A stretch of 35,001 bases of DNA from Saprospiraceae bacterium (GCA_020629615.1 JAHDCZ010000024.1:1-35001); one strand, 5' to 3'. Positions 1 to 10,102 are shown, counted from the first letter of the stretch. A program made the numbers and translations. The notes: generated by a model not told the origin, from the sequence alone.

Positions 1-3000
1 CAATACTTAGTTTTTGAAGATTGTTCAGAAAATACCAGTAATACAAGTTGGGTGGTTTTCGACGGTAGCGGTGATACAATACAGATTTCTTCATTTACGC
101 AGGATAGTATCTATGTCAATAATATTGACTTTGTCAAAATCTGTCTGGAGATCGATGGAGATTATTGCAATGATAGGATGTGCGAATACATCACTATAAC
201 TAATGATGGATCAGAAGTCTGTGGAAATGAACAAGACGATGATGGAGATGGCCTCATCGATCTCTTCGATCCAGACTGCCCTTGTGAGGATGGTGCATAT
301 CAAGCTCATTGTTCATATGACTGTGAGATTATCCCGGACAATTTTCCTGATATTAAAATGAAAGTAAAGTGGGAGAGTGGTTTTATTGGGAGATCAACTT
401 CAAATATTGTTGTAGGAGACATTAATGGAGACAATGAAACAGAAATTTTTTCAGTAAGATTTGAAAGTGTTGATTTATTCAGCGCCAATTACTACGCTAC
501 ATTACTTTATGGACCTACGGGTGTACTTATTAATGAAAAAAAATATGATTTTATTTCTGGCACTCCTGCAATTGTAGACACTAATCAAGACGGTGTGGCA
601 GAAATAATTATCCCAATTCACAGAGAGACCAAAATTATGGATTCAGAGTTGAATACTATCTTAAATAGTGAACCTATAGGTTATACACAATTCAATTCTA
701 ATTCAACAAGCAGTTCAGTAACTAGTGCTACCTATCAATTAAGTGTAGCCGACCTAAATTCAGACGGTATAACAGAAATCCTAAGGATGCGACACGTTAT
801 CAATGGTCAAAATGGAAATATTTTATTTGAAGGGGAAGAAGGGCTTGGATGCAATGGGGGAACATCAGTATATAATTGTGGGTATTCTAATACTATTGCA
901 GCGGATGTCATAGAATCAAATGATGTTTTAGAAGTAATTGCTGGCAAAACAGTATATATTCCTGAATTTAATAACCTAAATGATTCTATTGGAAATCAAT
1001 TGCAGGCCATTACTGCTGTAAGCCCGATCAACGATGGTTTATCATCAGTTGCTGATATAGATGGTGATGGAAAGTTAGATGTAATAATTGTGGGTGGATC
1101 GGACAATGGAGATGGCGGAGGTATATGGATATGGAATCCAAGGGATAATGAACTAATTGCTTCTGCTAATGCAGGTGAAAGAGGTGGTGTAGCAGCTATA
1201 GGGGATATTGATGGTGATTGTATGCCTGAAATAGCTATGACATTTAGAAATGAGTTAAGAGTTTATCGATACGTAGGTACACAAGATTTAGAGCTTACTT
1301 ATAGCTTACCTACATCAGATAACTCAGGATTTACAGGAGTTACTATGTTTGATTTTAATCAAGATGGTAAGCAAGAGTTAATTTATAGAGATGAAACTTC
1401 GCTGAAACTCATTGAAGGTGAAACTGGATTAATCATCGATAGTGTTCAAATATTTAGTAATACGGGTCTTGAATCACCAATTATTGCTGATATAGATGAT
1501 GACAATCAAGCAGAAATTCTAATTGTTGGAACCATGGCTGGTGAAGAAGAATCTAAAATATATTGCTTCGAATCCGCCACTACACCTTGGGCACCTGCTC
1601 GCTCTGTTTGGAATCAGTATGCCTATAATCCTACGCAGGTCAATGATGACCTTACCATACCTCGTTACCAACAAAATGCCGCACAGCCGCTACAAGGCAT
1701 AGAAAACTGTCCAAGAGAGACTTGCAATACTCCTTATAATAACTTTATGGTACAGGCAACGATGAGGACCCAAGAAGGGTGCTATGTATGGCCAGAGCTA
1801 CAAAGAGATTTATCAGTTAAAGCATCATCAAAATGTATAGGTGACAGTATAGAAGTATGCTTGCACCCAATATCTAACGACACATTGATCATCCGTAATG
1901 GGGTGACGGTGAGTTGTTATCTACCACCATGGGAGAATGGCTCAAATGGACTCTTGGATTCACTTATGATTACATCAGATACGAGCTGTATCATGATGCC
2001 TCAGTTGCCCGGAATCGACTCCCTTATGATAGTTATCAATGATGAAGGAGGATACTATCAGCCAGATTTTCCAAATACTGAAATTTCAGAATGCGATTAT
2101 TCGAATAATGAGTTTGTGCTCTATCTAGGAGGTCCAGATTTTCAAATATCTGTGATTGATCAGGAGTGCAATCCTGATAGTCTCATCTTTTATATAGCTG
2201 TAGCTAATGTAGGTGTAGACTCGGGTGTGAACTGTATCAATGGTGCATGTTATTTATCAGATCCTTATGAAGATCTTGCAAATGGTCTTGTTCTTGACCC
2301 CTTAGAATCGAGAACTTGGTGTTTTGAATATGACATCTCTACAATGAAATATCTAAATCAAGATACTTTCAGAGTGGCTCTTGCTCATCCAATTGGACAG
2401 TCTCAGATTTGGTGGACGGTCAATGATGAAGGATTTGCCCCTGGGGCCGAAAGTTCAAATTTAACAGGAATATATGAATGTAACTATGAAAACAATATAG
2501 CTAGTGTTTCATTTGATATTAGCATAAAAAACTTAAATCTGGGTCCTGATATTTTTAAATGTCATACTGAGGTATTTACGATAAATGCTGGATCAGGTTT
2601 CGAAAGCTACCTTTGGAATGATTTAACGACGGATTCTATTTACTCTGCAGTAGAAGCGGGCTTACATACTGTCGAAGTCACTGATTATTGCAATCGAGTT
2701 TATCGTGATACGCTTAAGGTGATCATCGATGAAAGTTCTGACATAAATTTAGGTCCAGATATAAATCTGTGCTTTAATCAAGACACCACATTAACAATAG
2801 AAGGCGATTATGATCAAGTGTTTTGGACGCCAACGACGCTAGTAGATTGTGATACATGCATGAATGTTTCCGTAGATGTAAGCTCATTAACTACTTTTTA
2901 TATTCAAGCTCGAAAAGGTAATTGCATCAGCTATGATTCAATAATACTTGATAGAATAATTCCTGAAATGGATACAATGTTCATCAATACTTGTAGTGGA

Positions 3001-4605
3001 GATACAATTAATTTTCAAGGCCAAACCATAACATCTTCAGGAATTTACGAACATCTTGCGCTGGACTGTAGTCAATTGGATGTTCTGGATGTGATTTTTA
3101 CCAAACCGGACTCAACAGAAATTACAGAGCAAATATGTTCTTCAGACTCTATTTTATTTAATGGGGAGTATCTAAATACTACGGGGATATACGAAATGAT
3201 GACTCAAAATATGTTGGGATGTGACAGTTCAATTATTTTGCGTTTGGAAGTTGTGAATGAATTAGTTGTGAATGAAACTTTAAATATTTGCCAATTTGAC
3301 TCCGTCCAAATTTTTGGTAATTGGATTACTGGCGATACCTCCCTACAGCAAATTTTTACAGCTTCATCAGGTTGTGATTCTATACAAACATATTCAGTTG
3401 TTGTCAATCCATTGCCAATGAATAATTTACAATTTCAAATTTGTGAAGGCGACTCAATCTATCTTTATAACGAATGGTACAGTAATGATGACAATTATAA
3501 TATATGGGTACCAAATTCTTTCGGCTGTGATTCATTAATCTCTGTAGAGTTAACGATAAAAGAAAATTTTGAGACTTATGATACATTAATTGTATGTCAA
3601 GGTGATACAGTACAGATTTTCGGAGAAACAATTACATCGGATAAAGATGTCTGGGAGTACTCCGAAGCAGTCAATGGATGTGACAGTGTTTCAAATTATA
3701 AGGTCATTTTTGTTGATTTTTTGGAGTCATCAGAAGAAGTTTTATTGTGTCCCGGAGATTCCATCGAAATTGGCGGAAATTGGGTGATGTCAGAAGGACA
3801 ATATGAAACATTTCAAACGTCAATGATTGGATGTGATTCCGTTCATATCATTTATGTGGGCATGGTAAATGAACCACCGATACCAGAAACAGATATTGAT
3901 TGTGAAAATTTAGAAATATTACTAAGTATAAACTCGCAAACAATTTGGAAACCAATATGGAGCAACGGAGATACAAGCTATCAAACAAATTATTCAAATG
4001 GCATTCTAGAAGCAACTTTAGACTTGTATTCTCAACCTAATTGCACAAAACAGTTTACAATTACCTTACCTCAGCTTCCAGAAATAGATCAAATTCCGAT
4101 ACTAACGGATACCATAGTAAAGCTGGATCATAGTATTGAGATTGATTTGGGGCTAAATCCATTTGAATGGTCTGTCTTGTGGAATAATGCTGCAATCGTA
4201 AATTGCGATACTTGTATCATTGTAGAAATTACACCAATTCAAGATACAGAAATAAGCATATATTTAGAACATAAATCTGGCTGTACCTATGAATCTACTT
4301 TTATGGTCAAACTTCTAGAGGAGGAGACAGGCATCTACGCACCTAATATATTTTCACCCAACGGAGATAACAATAATGACGAATGGACCATCTTTACATC
4401 TCCCGATATACATATTTCGCAATGTAGCATTTATGATCGTTGGGGAAACTTGGTGTTTTTCTCATCGGAGAGCCAACCATTTTGGGATGGAAAAATAAAT
4501 GGACAATACTGTGAACAAGGGATATACGTATATTTTATAACATTCGTCGATTCAAACAACAACAATAAATATGAGATGGCAGGCGATTTAACTTTAATTC
4601 GGTGA
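1..4605 (+). CDS. Giant T9SS type B surface protein, 5' end outside window
   Basis: The reading frame is open from base 1, so the N-terminus lies upstream and the GTG at 52 is not the start. From the left: a cysteine-bearing acidic motif GNEQDDDGDGLIDLFDPDC (about 218-280); a propeller-like region with seven FG-GAP/VCBS calcium loops (e.g. GDINGD, ADIDGDGKLD, GDIDGD, ADIDDD; about 410-1530); a CARDB-like beta domain (about 2130-2520); two LGPD-type Ig-like domains (about 2535-2960); six tandem ~51-residue repeats with a C-x-x-D-[ST]-[IV] opening and a GCDS closing motif (about 2968-3870); and a C-terminal gliding-motility/T9SS type B domain opening with APNIFSPNGD (about 4336-4602). Known for the family: type B tails direct export through T9SS and surface attachment. 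A role in adhesion, gliding or particle binding is inference; the ligand cannot be told. Confidence 0.93.
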   Translation, partial: QYLVFEDCSENTSNTSWVVFDGSGDTIQISSFTQDSIYVNNIDFVKICLEIDGDYCNDRMCEYITITNDGSEVCGNEQDDDGDGLIDLFDPDCPCEDGAYQAHCSYDCEIIPDNFPDIKMKVKWESGFIGRSTSNIVVGDINGDNETEIFSVRFESVDLFSANYYATLLYGPTGVLINEKKYDFISGTPAIVDTNQDGVAEIIIPIHRETKIMDSELNTILNSEPIGYTQFNSNSTSSSVTSATYQLSVADLNSDGITEILRMRHVINGQNGNILFEGEEGLGCNGGTSVYNCGYSNTIAADVIESNDVLEVIAGKTVYIPEFNNLNDSIGNQLQAITAVSPINDGLSSVADIDGDGKLDVIIVGGSDNGDGGGIWIWNPRDNELIASANAGERGGVAAIGDIDGDCMPEIAMTFRNELRVYRYVGTQDLELTYSLPTSDNSGFTGVTMFDFNQDGKQELIYRDETSLKLIEGETGLIIDSVQIFSNTGLESPIIADIDDDNQAEILIVGTMAGEEESKIYCFESATTPWAPARSVWNQYAYNPTQVNDDLTIPRYQQNAAQPLQGIENCPRETCNTPYNNFMVQATMRTQEGCYVWPELQRDLSVKASSKCIGDSIEVCLHPISNDTLIIRNGVTVSCYLPPWENGSNGLLDSLMITSDTSCIMMPQLPGIDSLMIVINDEGGYYQPDFPNTEISECDYSNNEFVLYLGGPDFQISVIDQECNPDSLIFYIAVANVGVDSGVNCINGACYLSDPYEDLANGLVLDPLESRTWCFEYDISTMKYLNQDTFRVALAHPIGQSQIWWTVNDEGFAPGAESSNLTGIYECNYENNIASVSFDISIKNLNLGPDIFKCHTEVFTINAGSGFESYLWNDLTTDSIYSAVEAGLHTVEVTDYCNRVYRDTLKVIIDESSDINLGPDINLCFNQDTTLTIEGDYDQVFWTPTTLVDCDTCMNVSVDVSSLTTFYIQARKGNCISYDSIILDRIIPEMDTMFINTCSGDTINFQGQTITSSGIYEHLALDCSQLDVLDVIFTKPDSTEITEQICSSDSILFNGEYLNTTGIYEMMTQNMLGCDSSIILRLEVVNELVVNETLNICQFDSVQIFGNWITGDTSLQQIFTASSGCDSIQTYSVVVNPLPMNNLQFQICEGDSIYLYNEWYSNDDNYNIWVPNSFGCDSLISVELTIKENFETYDTLIVCQGDTVQIFGETITSDKDVWEYSEAVNGCDSVSNYKVIFVDFLESSEEVLLCPGDSIEIGGNWVMSEGQYETFQTSMIGCDSVHIIYVGMVNEPPIPETDIDCENLEILLSINSQTIWKPIWSNGDTSYQTNYSNGILEATLDLYSQPNCTKQFTITLPQLPEIDQIPILTDTIVKLDHSIEIDLGLNPFEWSVLWNNAAIVNCDTCIIVEITPIQDTEISIYLEHKSGCTYESTFMVKLLEEETGIYAPNIFSPNGDNNNDEWTIFTSPDIHISQCSIYDRWGNLVFFSSESQPFWDGKINGQYCEQGIYVYFITFVDSNNNNKYEMAGDLTLIR

Positions 4606-4634
4606 ATTTGTAAAGTGCAATCTTTGATGATTTT

Positions 4635-5492
4635 TTAATTTTCATGATTTCCTTCGCTAATATTATCGATGCTCTTATAAATCATAAAACGCCATAATAT
4701 TCTCAGATAGATAATCGCTTGTTGGAGCAGAATGAATATCAATATGGTCCACCCAGAGACCATTCCCACTGTTTTATTTGCCCAGAGATATATGAAAGTT
4801 CCGAAGAACATGACAAGTGCAAACATGAAGAGTACTAATAAACTTTTCCAAAAATATTTTTTCGTTTTAAATAATCCATTTTTTAAACCAAAGATCACAT
4901 TCAAGTCTTCTCGAATGATGGAAATTCTAGAATGAACAGACCAAAGAAAAATGAAACTCAATAACAAAAAATATAAGGGAAATGCAAGGATTAATATCCA
5001 GACATAAGGCTTCTCAGTATAGAAGTATTCCATAGCTGCTTCAAAACTACTAAGGATTGGAATCCAAATTAGGGCAGAAATAAAGAAGAATATAATAAGA
5101 AAGAATAGTGCAATCTTTGAAAATGCAAAAAAGTAGCGAGCAGCATTGGACCAAAATGAAGACCATGAATTTTCATTCAGAATGATACAGCCCAAACTTC
5201 CCGCATTTAAAAAGATACTGAAAACAGCATAAACCAATAGTAGATATCTCAATTGACCAAAAATAGGCGAGATGGAAGCGCCGTGTACATTTAAAAAGTC
5301 ATTAAAAGTTGTATAATTAAATTGTTCTAACAAGTTGGATAAACCGGCCGAGTTGCCTATAGACGCATCCATTACTTGATAAATTTGTATTCCCAAAGTC
5401 AATGCCAACAAAAGCTGCACCGTGTAGATGATGAGACCAATCATCTTAAAACGAAAACCATTCTTTATACTTTTTATAAAAATCTTTATCAT
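4635..5492 (-). CDS. Polytopic inner-membrane protein of unknown function
   Basis: A 285-residue protein with about six hydrophobic spans (around residues 18-40, 82-106, 121-147, 163-185, 217-238 and 243-266), short loops rich in Lys/Arg, and a hydrophilic tail. No catalytic motif or transporter signature was recognised, so no function is assigned. Its ATG overlaps the stop codon of the M1 peptidase upstream by one base (TAATG), which strongly suggests translational coupling and a functional link to that peptidase. It converges on the giant surface-protein gene with only 29 bases between the two stops and no obvious terminator hairpin there. Confidence 0.85.
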   Translation of the reverse strand: MIKIFIKSIKNGFRFKMIGLIIYTVQLLLALTLGIQIYQVMDASIGNSAGLSNLLEQFNYTTFNDFLNVHGASISPIFGQLRYLLLVYAVFSIFLNAGSLGCIILNENSWSSFWSNAARYFFAFSKIALFFLIIFFFISALIWIPILSSFEAAMEYFYTEKPYVWILILAFPLYFLLLSFIFLWSVHSRISIIREDLNVIFGLKNGLFKTKKYFWKSLLVLFMFALVMFFGTFIYLWANKTVGMVSGWTILIFILLQQAIIYLRILWRFMIYKSIDNISEGNHEN

Positions 5493-7480
5493 TAAAATAG
5501 AAATCCAACCGTTTGTAATGCATTTTGGAACCAGTAGATGGCTTTCGCCGAATATTTTTTTATGCTTAGATCAATGGGATTTGAAAAATAGCTATTGTTA
5601 TTTAGATCAACATCAATAAATATTTTTTGCTCAGGATCAATATGAACAGATTTGACTTTGGAAGGTCCTTCAAATACAAAATCTTTTGATCTTCCTTTTC
5701 CATTCCATATTTCTTTAATCACATTACCGTTATCTAAATAGAATTCAATTTCAACCGGAATTTCAAAAGTACCCAATTGTTCAATTCTCACTTTGGACAA
5801 AAAATGACCTGTTTTTTTTCCTTCTTGGTATTTGATTTTATCCTGATTTCCAAACCAGCCATGTTTCGATTTAATAGGAATATGACGTAACTGTCCTACC
5901 TTGAAATCGCAATATCGAGTGGTATTCAAACTTTGGTCTAAAAAAGAATTTAAATCCATTCCGTATTTAGACTCCAATAAATCTGTTAAATACTCATTCG
6001 CAACAGCGTAAAAATCCTGAGATTTAGGATGTTTAAATTTCCATCGATTAAAGTAATTCTTCATCATTTTGTCAAAAGCTTCTTCACCAGCCAATCGTTT
6101 TAAGGTTTGCAACATGGTGGCGGTTTTGGCATAGACAATAGGCTTAGTATCACCTTTGCTTTTCCATCCTGGTTGATTGATGATATCCAAACTTAAGTTG
6201 TCAAGACTAGTGTATTCGTTTCGTGTGAACGAAGAATTGTTGGCGGCATAACCGCAAATATTAAAAAGCGACTGGTCTTTTCCGTAATACTCTTCCATGA
6301 TACAGTCTTCATAAAAGGTAACAAATCCTTCGTCCAACCACGCTTCTTCTTTTTCATTTGATGCGACCATACCCATAAAATACTGATGGCTAAATTCGTG
6401 AATCATGAGCGATTCAATAGAACGGATGTTTGAAGGCCAAGCGTAAAACGAACCTCCTGTGATAAAAGTAGGATATTCCATAAAACCCGATCGCAATCCT
6501 TTCATTGGAGGGTCAACCATGGTGAGATAAGTGTAGGGATATTCTCCCACATGTTTTTCAAAATATTCCAAGGAATTTTTAACGGCTTGAATCAAACGTT
6601 GTCCATGGGTACAATGTTCTCCTGGGATCAATAGACGGATATATACATGTTTCCATTGATCTTCCATGACTTCATAAGAAGGGTAGGCTGTCCAGGCAAA
6701 ATCAATCAAATCCTCTCCATGATAATGGCTGGTTATCGTATTGTCCGAATTTTCAATTTGGCTAACCAAACAACCGCTGGCTCCTAAAATAAATTTTTTG
6801 TCTGTTGTAATTTTGACATCGTAATTTCCAAAATCCGCGAAGAACTCGGTTCTTCGATGGGCTTGATGAGAATTCCACGCCCAAGTTCCATCCGCCTTTG
6901 TGACGTAGGGGCAGGCTTGTGGAAACCAATGTACAAACATGAAAAAATCATCCTTCGCATATCCCATTCGCGCAATGGTTTTGGGCATTTTTGCCTCAAA
7001 ATTCATGTTGAGAATTAAGGTGTCGTTAGGCAATAATTCTTCCTTAAGGGCTACTGATAATATAGATTGATCCTCTGTGTTATCATCACTAGGTTGGATA
7101 TATCGATACTCTAAGGAAGATCCATTAGAGTCGATCAATTTTGTAATATCGATCCATCCCCATGTGTCGGATGTTCTTTTTGTGATGTCTTGACCAAAAA
7201 TATTATTGGCGCTTTTCATAAAGGTGGATTCCATGTTTTTGAAGGAATTCAAATACATATAAAAGCGCATTTCATTCAACGTGTCTGGAGAAGTGTTAAT
7301 CCAAATTAATTGTTCGGTCGCTAGGATCTTTTTCTTTTCATGATCTAACTGGAGATTAATCTCGTAATTGGCATTGCGAATACTATGTGGATTTTTAAAA
7401 TAAGGATCACATTGAGCAAAGCTCTCGATTTGGAACAAGATCCCGACAGTTAGAAACAATATGTTTAAAGCTAAACGCAT
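5492..7480 (-). CDS. M1 family zinc metallopeptidase (aminopeptidase-type), exported
   Basis: 662 residues beginning with a signal peptide (MRLALNILFLTVGILFQIESFAQ). The gluzincin zinc site is intact: HEFSH at residues 361-365, followed after exactly 18 residues by the third ligand Glu384 (in AWLDE). The upstream exopeptidase motif, usually GAMEN in M1 enzymes, reads GFMEY here, a variant of that element. Known: M1 enzymes remove N-terminal residues from peptides. Inferred: a periplasmic or surface enzyme working on imported or extracellular peptides. No T9SS tail is visible; the C-terminus is a beta-rich region ending in a short hydrophobic stretch. It lies 78 bases downstream of the RNA methyltransferase gene and is coupled to a membrane protein through a TAATG overlap. 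Confidence 0.93.
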   Translation of the reverse strand: MRLALNILFLTVGILFQIESFAQCDPYFKNPHSIRNANYEINLQLDHEKKKILATEQLIWINTSPDTLNEMRFYMYLNSFKNMESTFMKSANNIFGQDITKRTSDTWGWIDITKLIDSNGSSLEYRYIQPSDDNTEDQSILSVALKEELLPNDTLILNMNFEAKMPKTIARMGYAKDDFFMFVHWFPQACPYVTKADGTWAWNSHQAHRRTEFFADFGNYDVKITTDKKFILGASGCLVSQIENSDNTITSHYHGEDLIDFAWTAYPSYEVMEDQWKHVYIRLLIPGEHCTHGQRLIQAVKNSLEYFEKHVGEYPYTYLTMVDPPMKGLRSGFMEYPTFITGGSFYAWPSNIRSIESLMIHEFSHQYFMGMVASNEKEEAWLDEGFVTFYEDCIMEEYYGKDQSLFNICGYAANNSSFTRNEYTSLDNLSLDIINQPGWKSKGDTKPIVYAKTATMLQTLKRLAGEEAFDKMMKNYFNRWKFKHPKSQDFYAVANEYLTDLLESKYGMDLNSFLDQSLNTTRYCDFKVGQLRHIPIKSKHGWFGNQDKIKYQEGKKTGHFLSKVRIEQLGTFEIPVEIEFYLDNGNVIKEIWNGKGRSKDFVFEGPSKVKSVHIDPEQKIFIDVDLNNNSYFSNPIDLSIKKYSAKAIYWFQNALQTVGFLF

Positions 7481-7558
7481 TTACTCACAAAATAAACCAT
7501 TTTGAACGATCCTTCTATCTGTTTTCTGTCAATCTTAGGTAAGACTTTGGCATTATGC

Positions 7559-8707
7559 TTAATGGCGTGAACGATCTTTTTTCTTACCCTTAAACAACTC
7601 GTATTTCTGAAAGCGACATTCAAGTGGACCGTTGAATAACTTGATTTTTCTTGAGGGTCGGAGCCCAATGAATTTGATGTCCTGAATATCAGAAGTAATG
7701 ATCCATGCTTCCGATCCCGAACAATGATGTTTTAATTGAGTACCGATTTGTTTGTAAAAAGGAACCATGTCTTCATTGGAGTTTAACCTTTCACCGTAAG
7801 GTGGATTTATCACAATGTGCATGTTGCTATTATCGACATTGGTATCTAGAAAATTACCTACTTGAAAATCTATGACGTGATCACAATCAGCTAATTCAGC
7901 ATTTCTTTCGGCAATACGAATCACTTTGAAATCCAGATCACTTCCATAAATTTCGACATCATTAGGGCTTATCATTTCTTCTGCTTCATCCCTAATTTCT
8001 TCCCATAATTGTTCATCAAAGTCTTTCCATTTTTCAAAAGCAAAAGTTCGATTGATTCCAGGTGCAACCTTATTGGCAATTAAAGCAGCTTCTATAGGAA
8101 TCGTCCCCGAGCCACACATGGGATCTAAAAATGCTGTTTTCATATCCCATCCCGACAAAAGAATCATTCCGGCAGCCAAGGCCTCGCTGATAGGTGCCGC
8201 ACTTTGTTCTTTTCTATAACCTCGCTTGGCGAGTGTTGTTCCGCTGCTATCGAGAGAGACCGTGCATTGATCTTGATAGATGTGGATGTTTATTCTTAGA
8301 TCTGGTTCTAGGGTATCAATGGAAGGCCTTTTTCCAAAAGTATCTCGAAATTGATCGACGATGGCATCTTTTGATTTTAATGCCACATATTTCGAGTGAG
8401 TAAAAGCATCGCTGTTACTTGTGGCATCAATTGCAAATGTTTGATTCAATCCGAGGTAACTCGACCAACGAATGGTACGAATTTGCTTATATAATTCTTC
8501 CTCATTACGCACTTTTAAAATAGCAATGGGTTTCAAAACTTTGATGGCTGTCCTTAGATGAAGATTTGCTTTGTATAGTATAGCTTGATCTCCTTTGCAC
8601 TTGACTGCTCGATTTAAGACTTGAATTTCTTTAGCTCCTATTTTTTGTAACTCACTTACTAAGACCTCTTCTAAACCGAATAATGTTTTTATGATGATGT
8701 CAAACAT
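7559..8707 (-). CDS. RlmL-like THUMP-domain class I rRNA methyltransferase
   Basis: 382 residues with a THUMP-like RNA-binding region (about residues 45-155) followed by a Rossmann methyltransferase domain. The SAM-binding motif DPMCGSGTIPIEAA is at 195-208 and the N6/N2-type catalytic motif NPPYGERL at 301-308. This matches the COG0116 family, whose Escherichia coli member RlmL makes m2G2445 in 23S rRNA. E. coli RlmL is fused to a second methyltransferase (RlmK); this protein corresponds only to the N-terminal half, as is usual in Bacteroidota. The precise target nucleotide is not readable from sequence. The ATG at 8707 is preceded by GACCTTTG, one mismatch from the TAnnTTTG box, only 4 bases before the start. 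Confidence 0.9.
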   Translation of the reverse strand: MFDIIIKTLFGLEEVLVSELQKIGAKEIQVLNRAVKCKGDQAILYKANLHLRTAIKVLKPIAILKVRNEEELYKQIRTIRWSSYLGLNQTFAIDATSNSDAFTHSKYVALKSKDAIVDQFRDTFGKRPSIDTLEPDLRINIHIYQDQCTVSLDSSGTTLAKRGYRKEQSAAPISEALAAGMILLSGWDMKTAFLDPMCGSGTIPIEAALIANKVAPGINRTFAFEKWKDFDEQLWEEIRDEAEEMISPNDVEIYGSDLDFKVIRIAERNAELADCDHVIDFQVGNFLDTNVDNSNMHIVINPPYGERLNSNEDMVPFYKQIGTQLKHHCSGSEAWIITSDIQDIKFIGLRPSRKIKLFNGPLECRFQKYELFKGKKKDRSRH

Positions 8708-8801
8708 GGAGCAAAGGTCTTATTTTTGTTTAGAAAGCGTAATTTATTTTCTTGACGGCATAAATATTTTTTTCCTGAATCATGGTTTATCTCGAAATAT
8801 G

Positions 8802-9356
8802 CTAATTTTTTCCTTTAAAGAAACCTACTTTGAAGTTAATTCCTCCTCCGAATCCTGCGAAATTAGATCGTTGAAAATCAGGAAGATTTTTGAGATTATA
8901 GGCTTGTTGGTAGGATGCCAAAAAGCCTATTTTTAAGTATTTTATAAGGCAAATTTCAAAGCCAAGCTCTGGTGAAATAATAAATATTTTGTCCCCGTTT
9001 CCAGGTCCAATACGGATTTTGAAAATTTGATCAAAAGATTTAAAAAAGTCATTCACGTAACCCAAAAATAATCCTGTGCTCGTCATGTGTTCATCTAGTT
9101 CCCCCATTTTAATATTGATCTCTTTTATAAAAGAATCGAAATAACCACCAATGATGAATTTCGATACACCGAGGCCGATATCCATTCTGACCGATGTACG
9201 TGTTACTTCGTTCATTCTATAGAGTTGAACTGTAGGAGAGATAAAAAATGACGAATAACCACTATCACCTGATGAAAAGGGAAAGTTGGATTGTCCAAAA
9301 GTATGAAGTGACAAACTTAAGGCAATAATAGTGATGATGTGTGTAATAAATTTCAT
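8802..9356 (-). CDS. Outer-membrane beta-barrel-type protein, tandem paralog 1
   Basis: 184 residues with a signal peptide (cut after TFGQ) and a body of alternating glycine/aromatic strands typical of small porin-like or OmpA-like barrels. It aligns along its length with the two genes directly upstream (9435-10073 and 10160-10798): shared landmarks are GY-x2-F, an [IV]G[LV]G(F/V)S-F segment, GFL-x-SYQ and the ending FGGGI-F-x-G-F. Compared with its siblings it lacks about 20 residues in the central loop before the SPELG strand. Function unknown. Periplasmic or outer-membrane location is inferred from the signal peptide and strand pattern. Confidence 0.8.
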   Translation of the reverse strand: MKFITHIITIIALSLSLHTFGQSNFPFSSGDSGYSSFFISPTVQLYRMNEVTRTSVRMDIGLGVSKFIIGGYFDSFIKEINIKMGELDEHMTSTGLFLGYVNDFFKSFDQIFKIRIGPGNGDKIFIISPELGFEICLIKYLKIGFLASYQQAYNLKNLPDFQRSNFAGFGGGINFKVGFFKGKN

Positions 9357-9380
9357 TCAATTTGATCAAAAGATAATTAC

Positions 9381-9399
9381 AAAAAAGGTGATGCCCTTT
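9381..9399 (-). terminator. Weak possible terminator after paralog 2
   Basis: Read on the minus strand, AAAGG-GCATCA-CCTTT forms a 5-bp stem followed by a short T run, 36 bases past the stop of paralog 2. The stem is short and AT-rich, so this is only a weak candidate. Confidence 0.3.
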
Positions 9400-9434
9400 G
9401 AGACTTACTTTTTTTAATAGTATTTAAAGTAGTA

Positions 9435-10073
9435 TTAATTTGATTCCCAACTCTTATTCTTCATTTCCACGTTCACGCCTTTACCTTTATCAAATATACC
9501 AAACCGCAAGCATATTCCGTATCCCAAGCCCGAGAGACTTGAATTGTCAAATTGAATTTTAGAATTCAGATTTAAAACACTTTGATAAGAAAGTAGGAAG
9601 CCTATTTTCAAATGTTTATATATATTCATCTCGATACCCATTTCTGGAGCAACCATAAAGACATCGATGTCTGATTCTCCCGATAGGGGGCTTCCAGCAA
9701 GAAGACTAGCAGTGCCAAAACCTATCTTTAGTTTTCCTAAGAAATGAAAAAGTTTTTTCTGATGTAATGTATATCCGAGTAAGAACCCACCATGTAATTG
9801 ACTAATTGTGGCATTTTCAATAAATACATCAAAATCTACCACTGTACTACTGAAATATGCGCCTATTAAAATATTAGAAAAACCAAAGCCTAGTTCTCCA
9901 CCTCCGGAAGTTAATTTTTGATCATTTATATGGTGGATTTGAATGCATCGACCACCAAAGAAGCCCTTATATTCTTGATTGAAAACGTCGAAAATTGTGT
10001 TGGTTTGAGCATCTCCCGTTGACAAGAATAATAGAAAAAGAAATATACTTTGTAGAGATCTGAAATAAATCAT
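9435..10073 (-). CDS. Outer-membrane beta-barrel-type protein, tandem paralog 2
   Basis: 212 residues; signal peptide ending near STGDAQ; same beta-rich architecture as its neighbours (GFGFSNILIG, APEMGIEMN, GFLLSYQS, GYGICLRFG). The segment between strands (SLLAGSPLSGESDID) replaces the DxD-rich loop of paralog 3, so loops diverge faster than strands, as expected for a surface-exposed barrel. The C-terminal tail after the last strand is hydrophilic and Lys-rich. It sits 86 bases downstream of paralog 3, beyond that gene's terminator, so it probably has its own promoter, although no clear TAnnTTTG box was found. Function unknown. Confidence 0.8.
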   Translation of the reverse strand: MIYFRSLQSIFLFLLFLSTGDAQTNTIFDVFNQEYKGFFGGRCIQIHHINDQKLTSGGGELGFGFSNILIGAYFSSTVVDFDVFIENATISQLHGGFLLGYTLHQKKLFHFLGKLKIGFGTASLLAGSPLSGESDIDVFMVAPEMGIEMNIYKHLKIGFLLSYQSVLNLNSKIQFDNSSLSGLGYGICLRFGIFDKGKGVNVEMKNKSWESN

Positions 10074-10102
10074 CTATGTTTGATATCGTAATGTTAAACA
10101 TT

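Noticed and set aside
52-54. GTG as start of the giant surface protein
   Set aside because: The frame is open back to base 1 with no signal peptide after the GTG, so the gene is truncated by the window edge.
4606-4634. Terminator between the giant surface gene and the membrane protein gene
   Set aside because: No complementary arms of useful length in the 29 bases.
7471-7668. 65-codon minus-strand frame between the methyltransferase and M1 genes
   Set aside because: Overlaps the 3' end of the methyltransferase by over 100 bases out of frame and runs past the M1 start; no family features.
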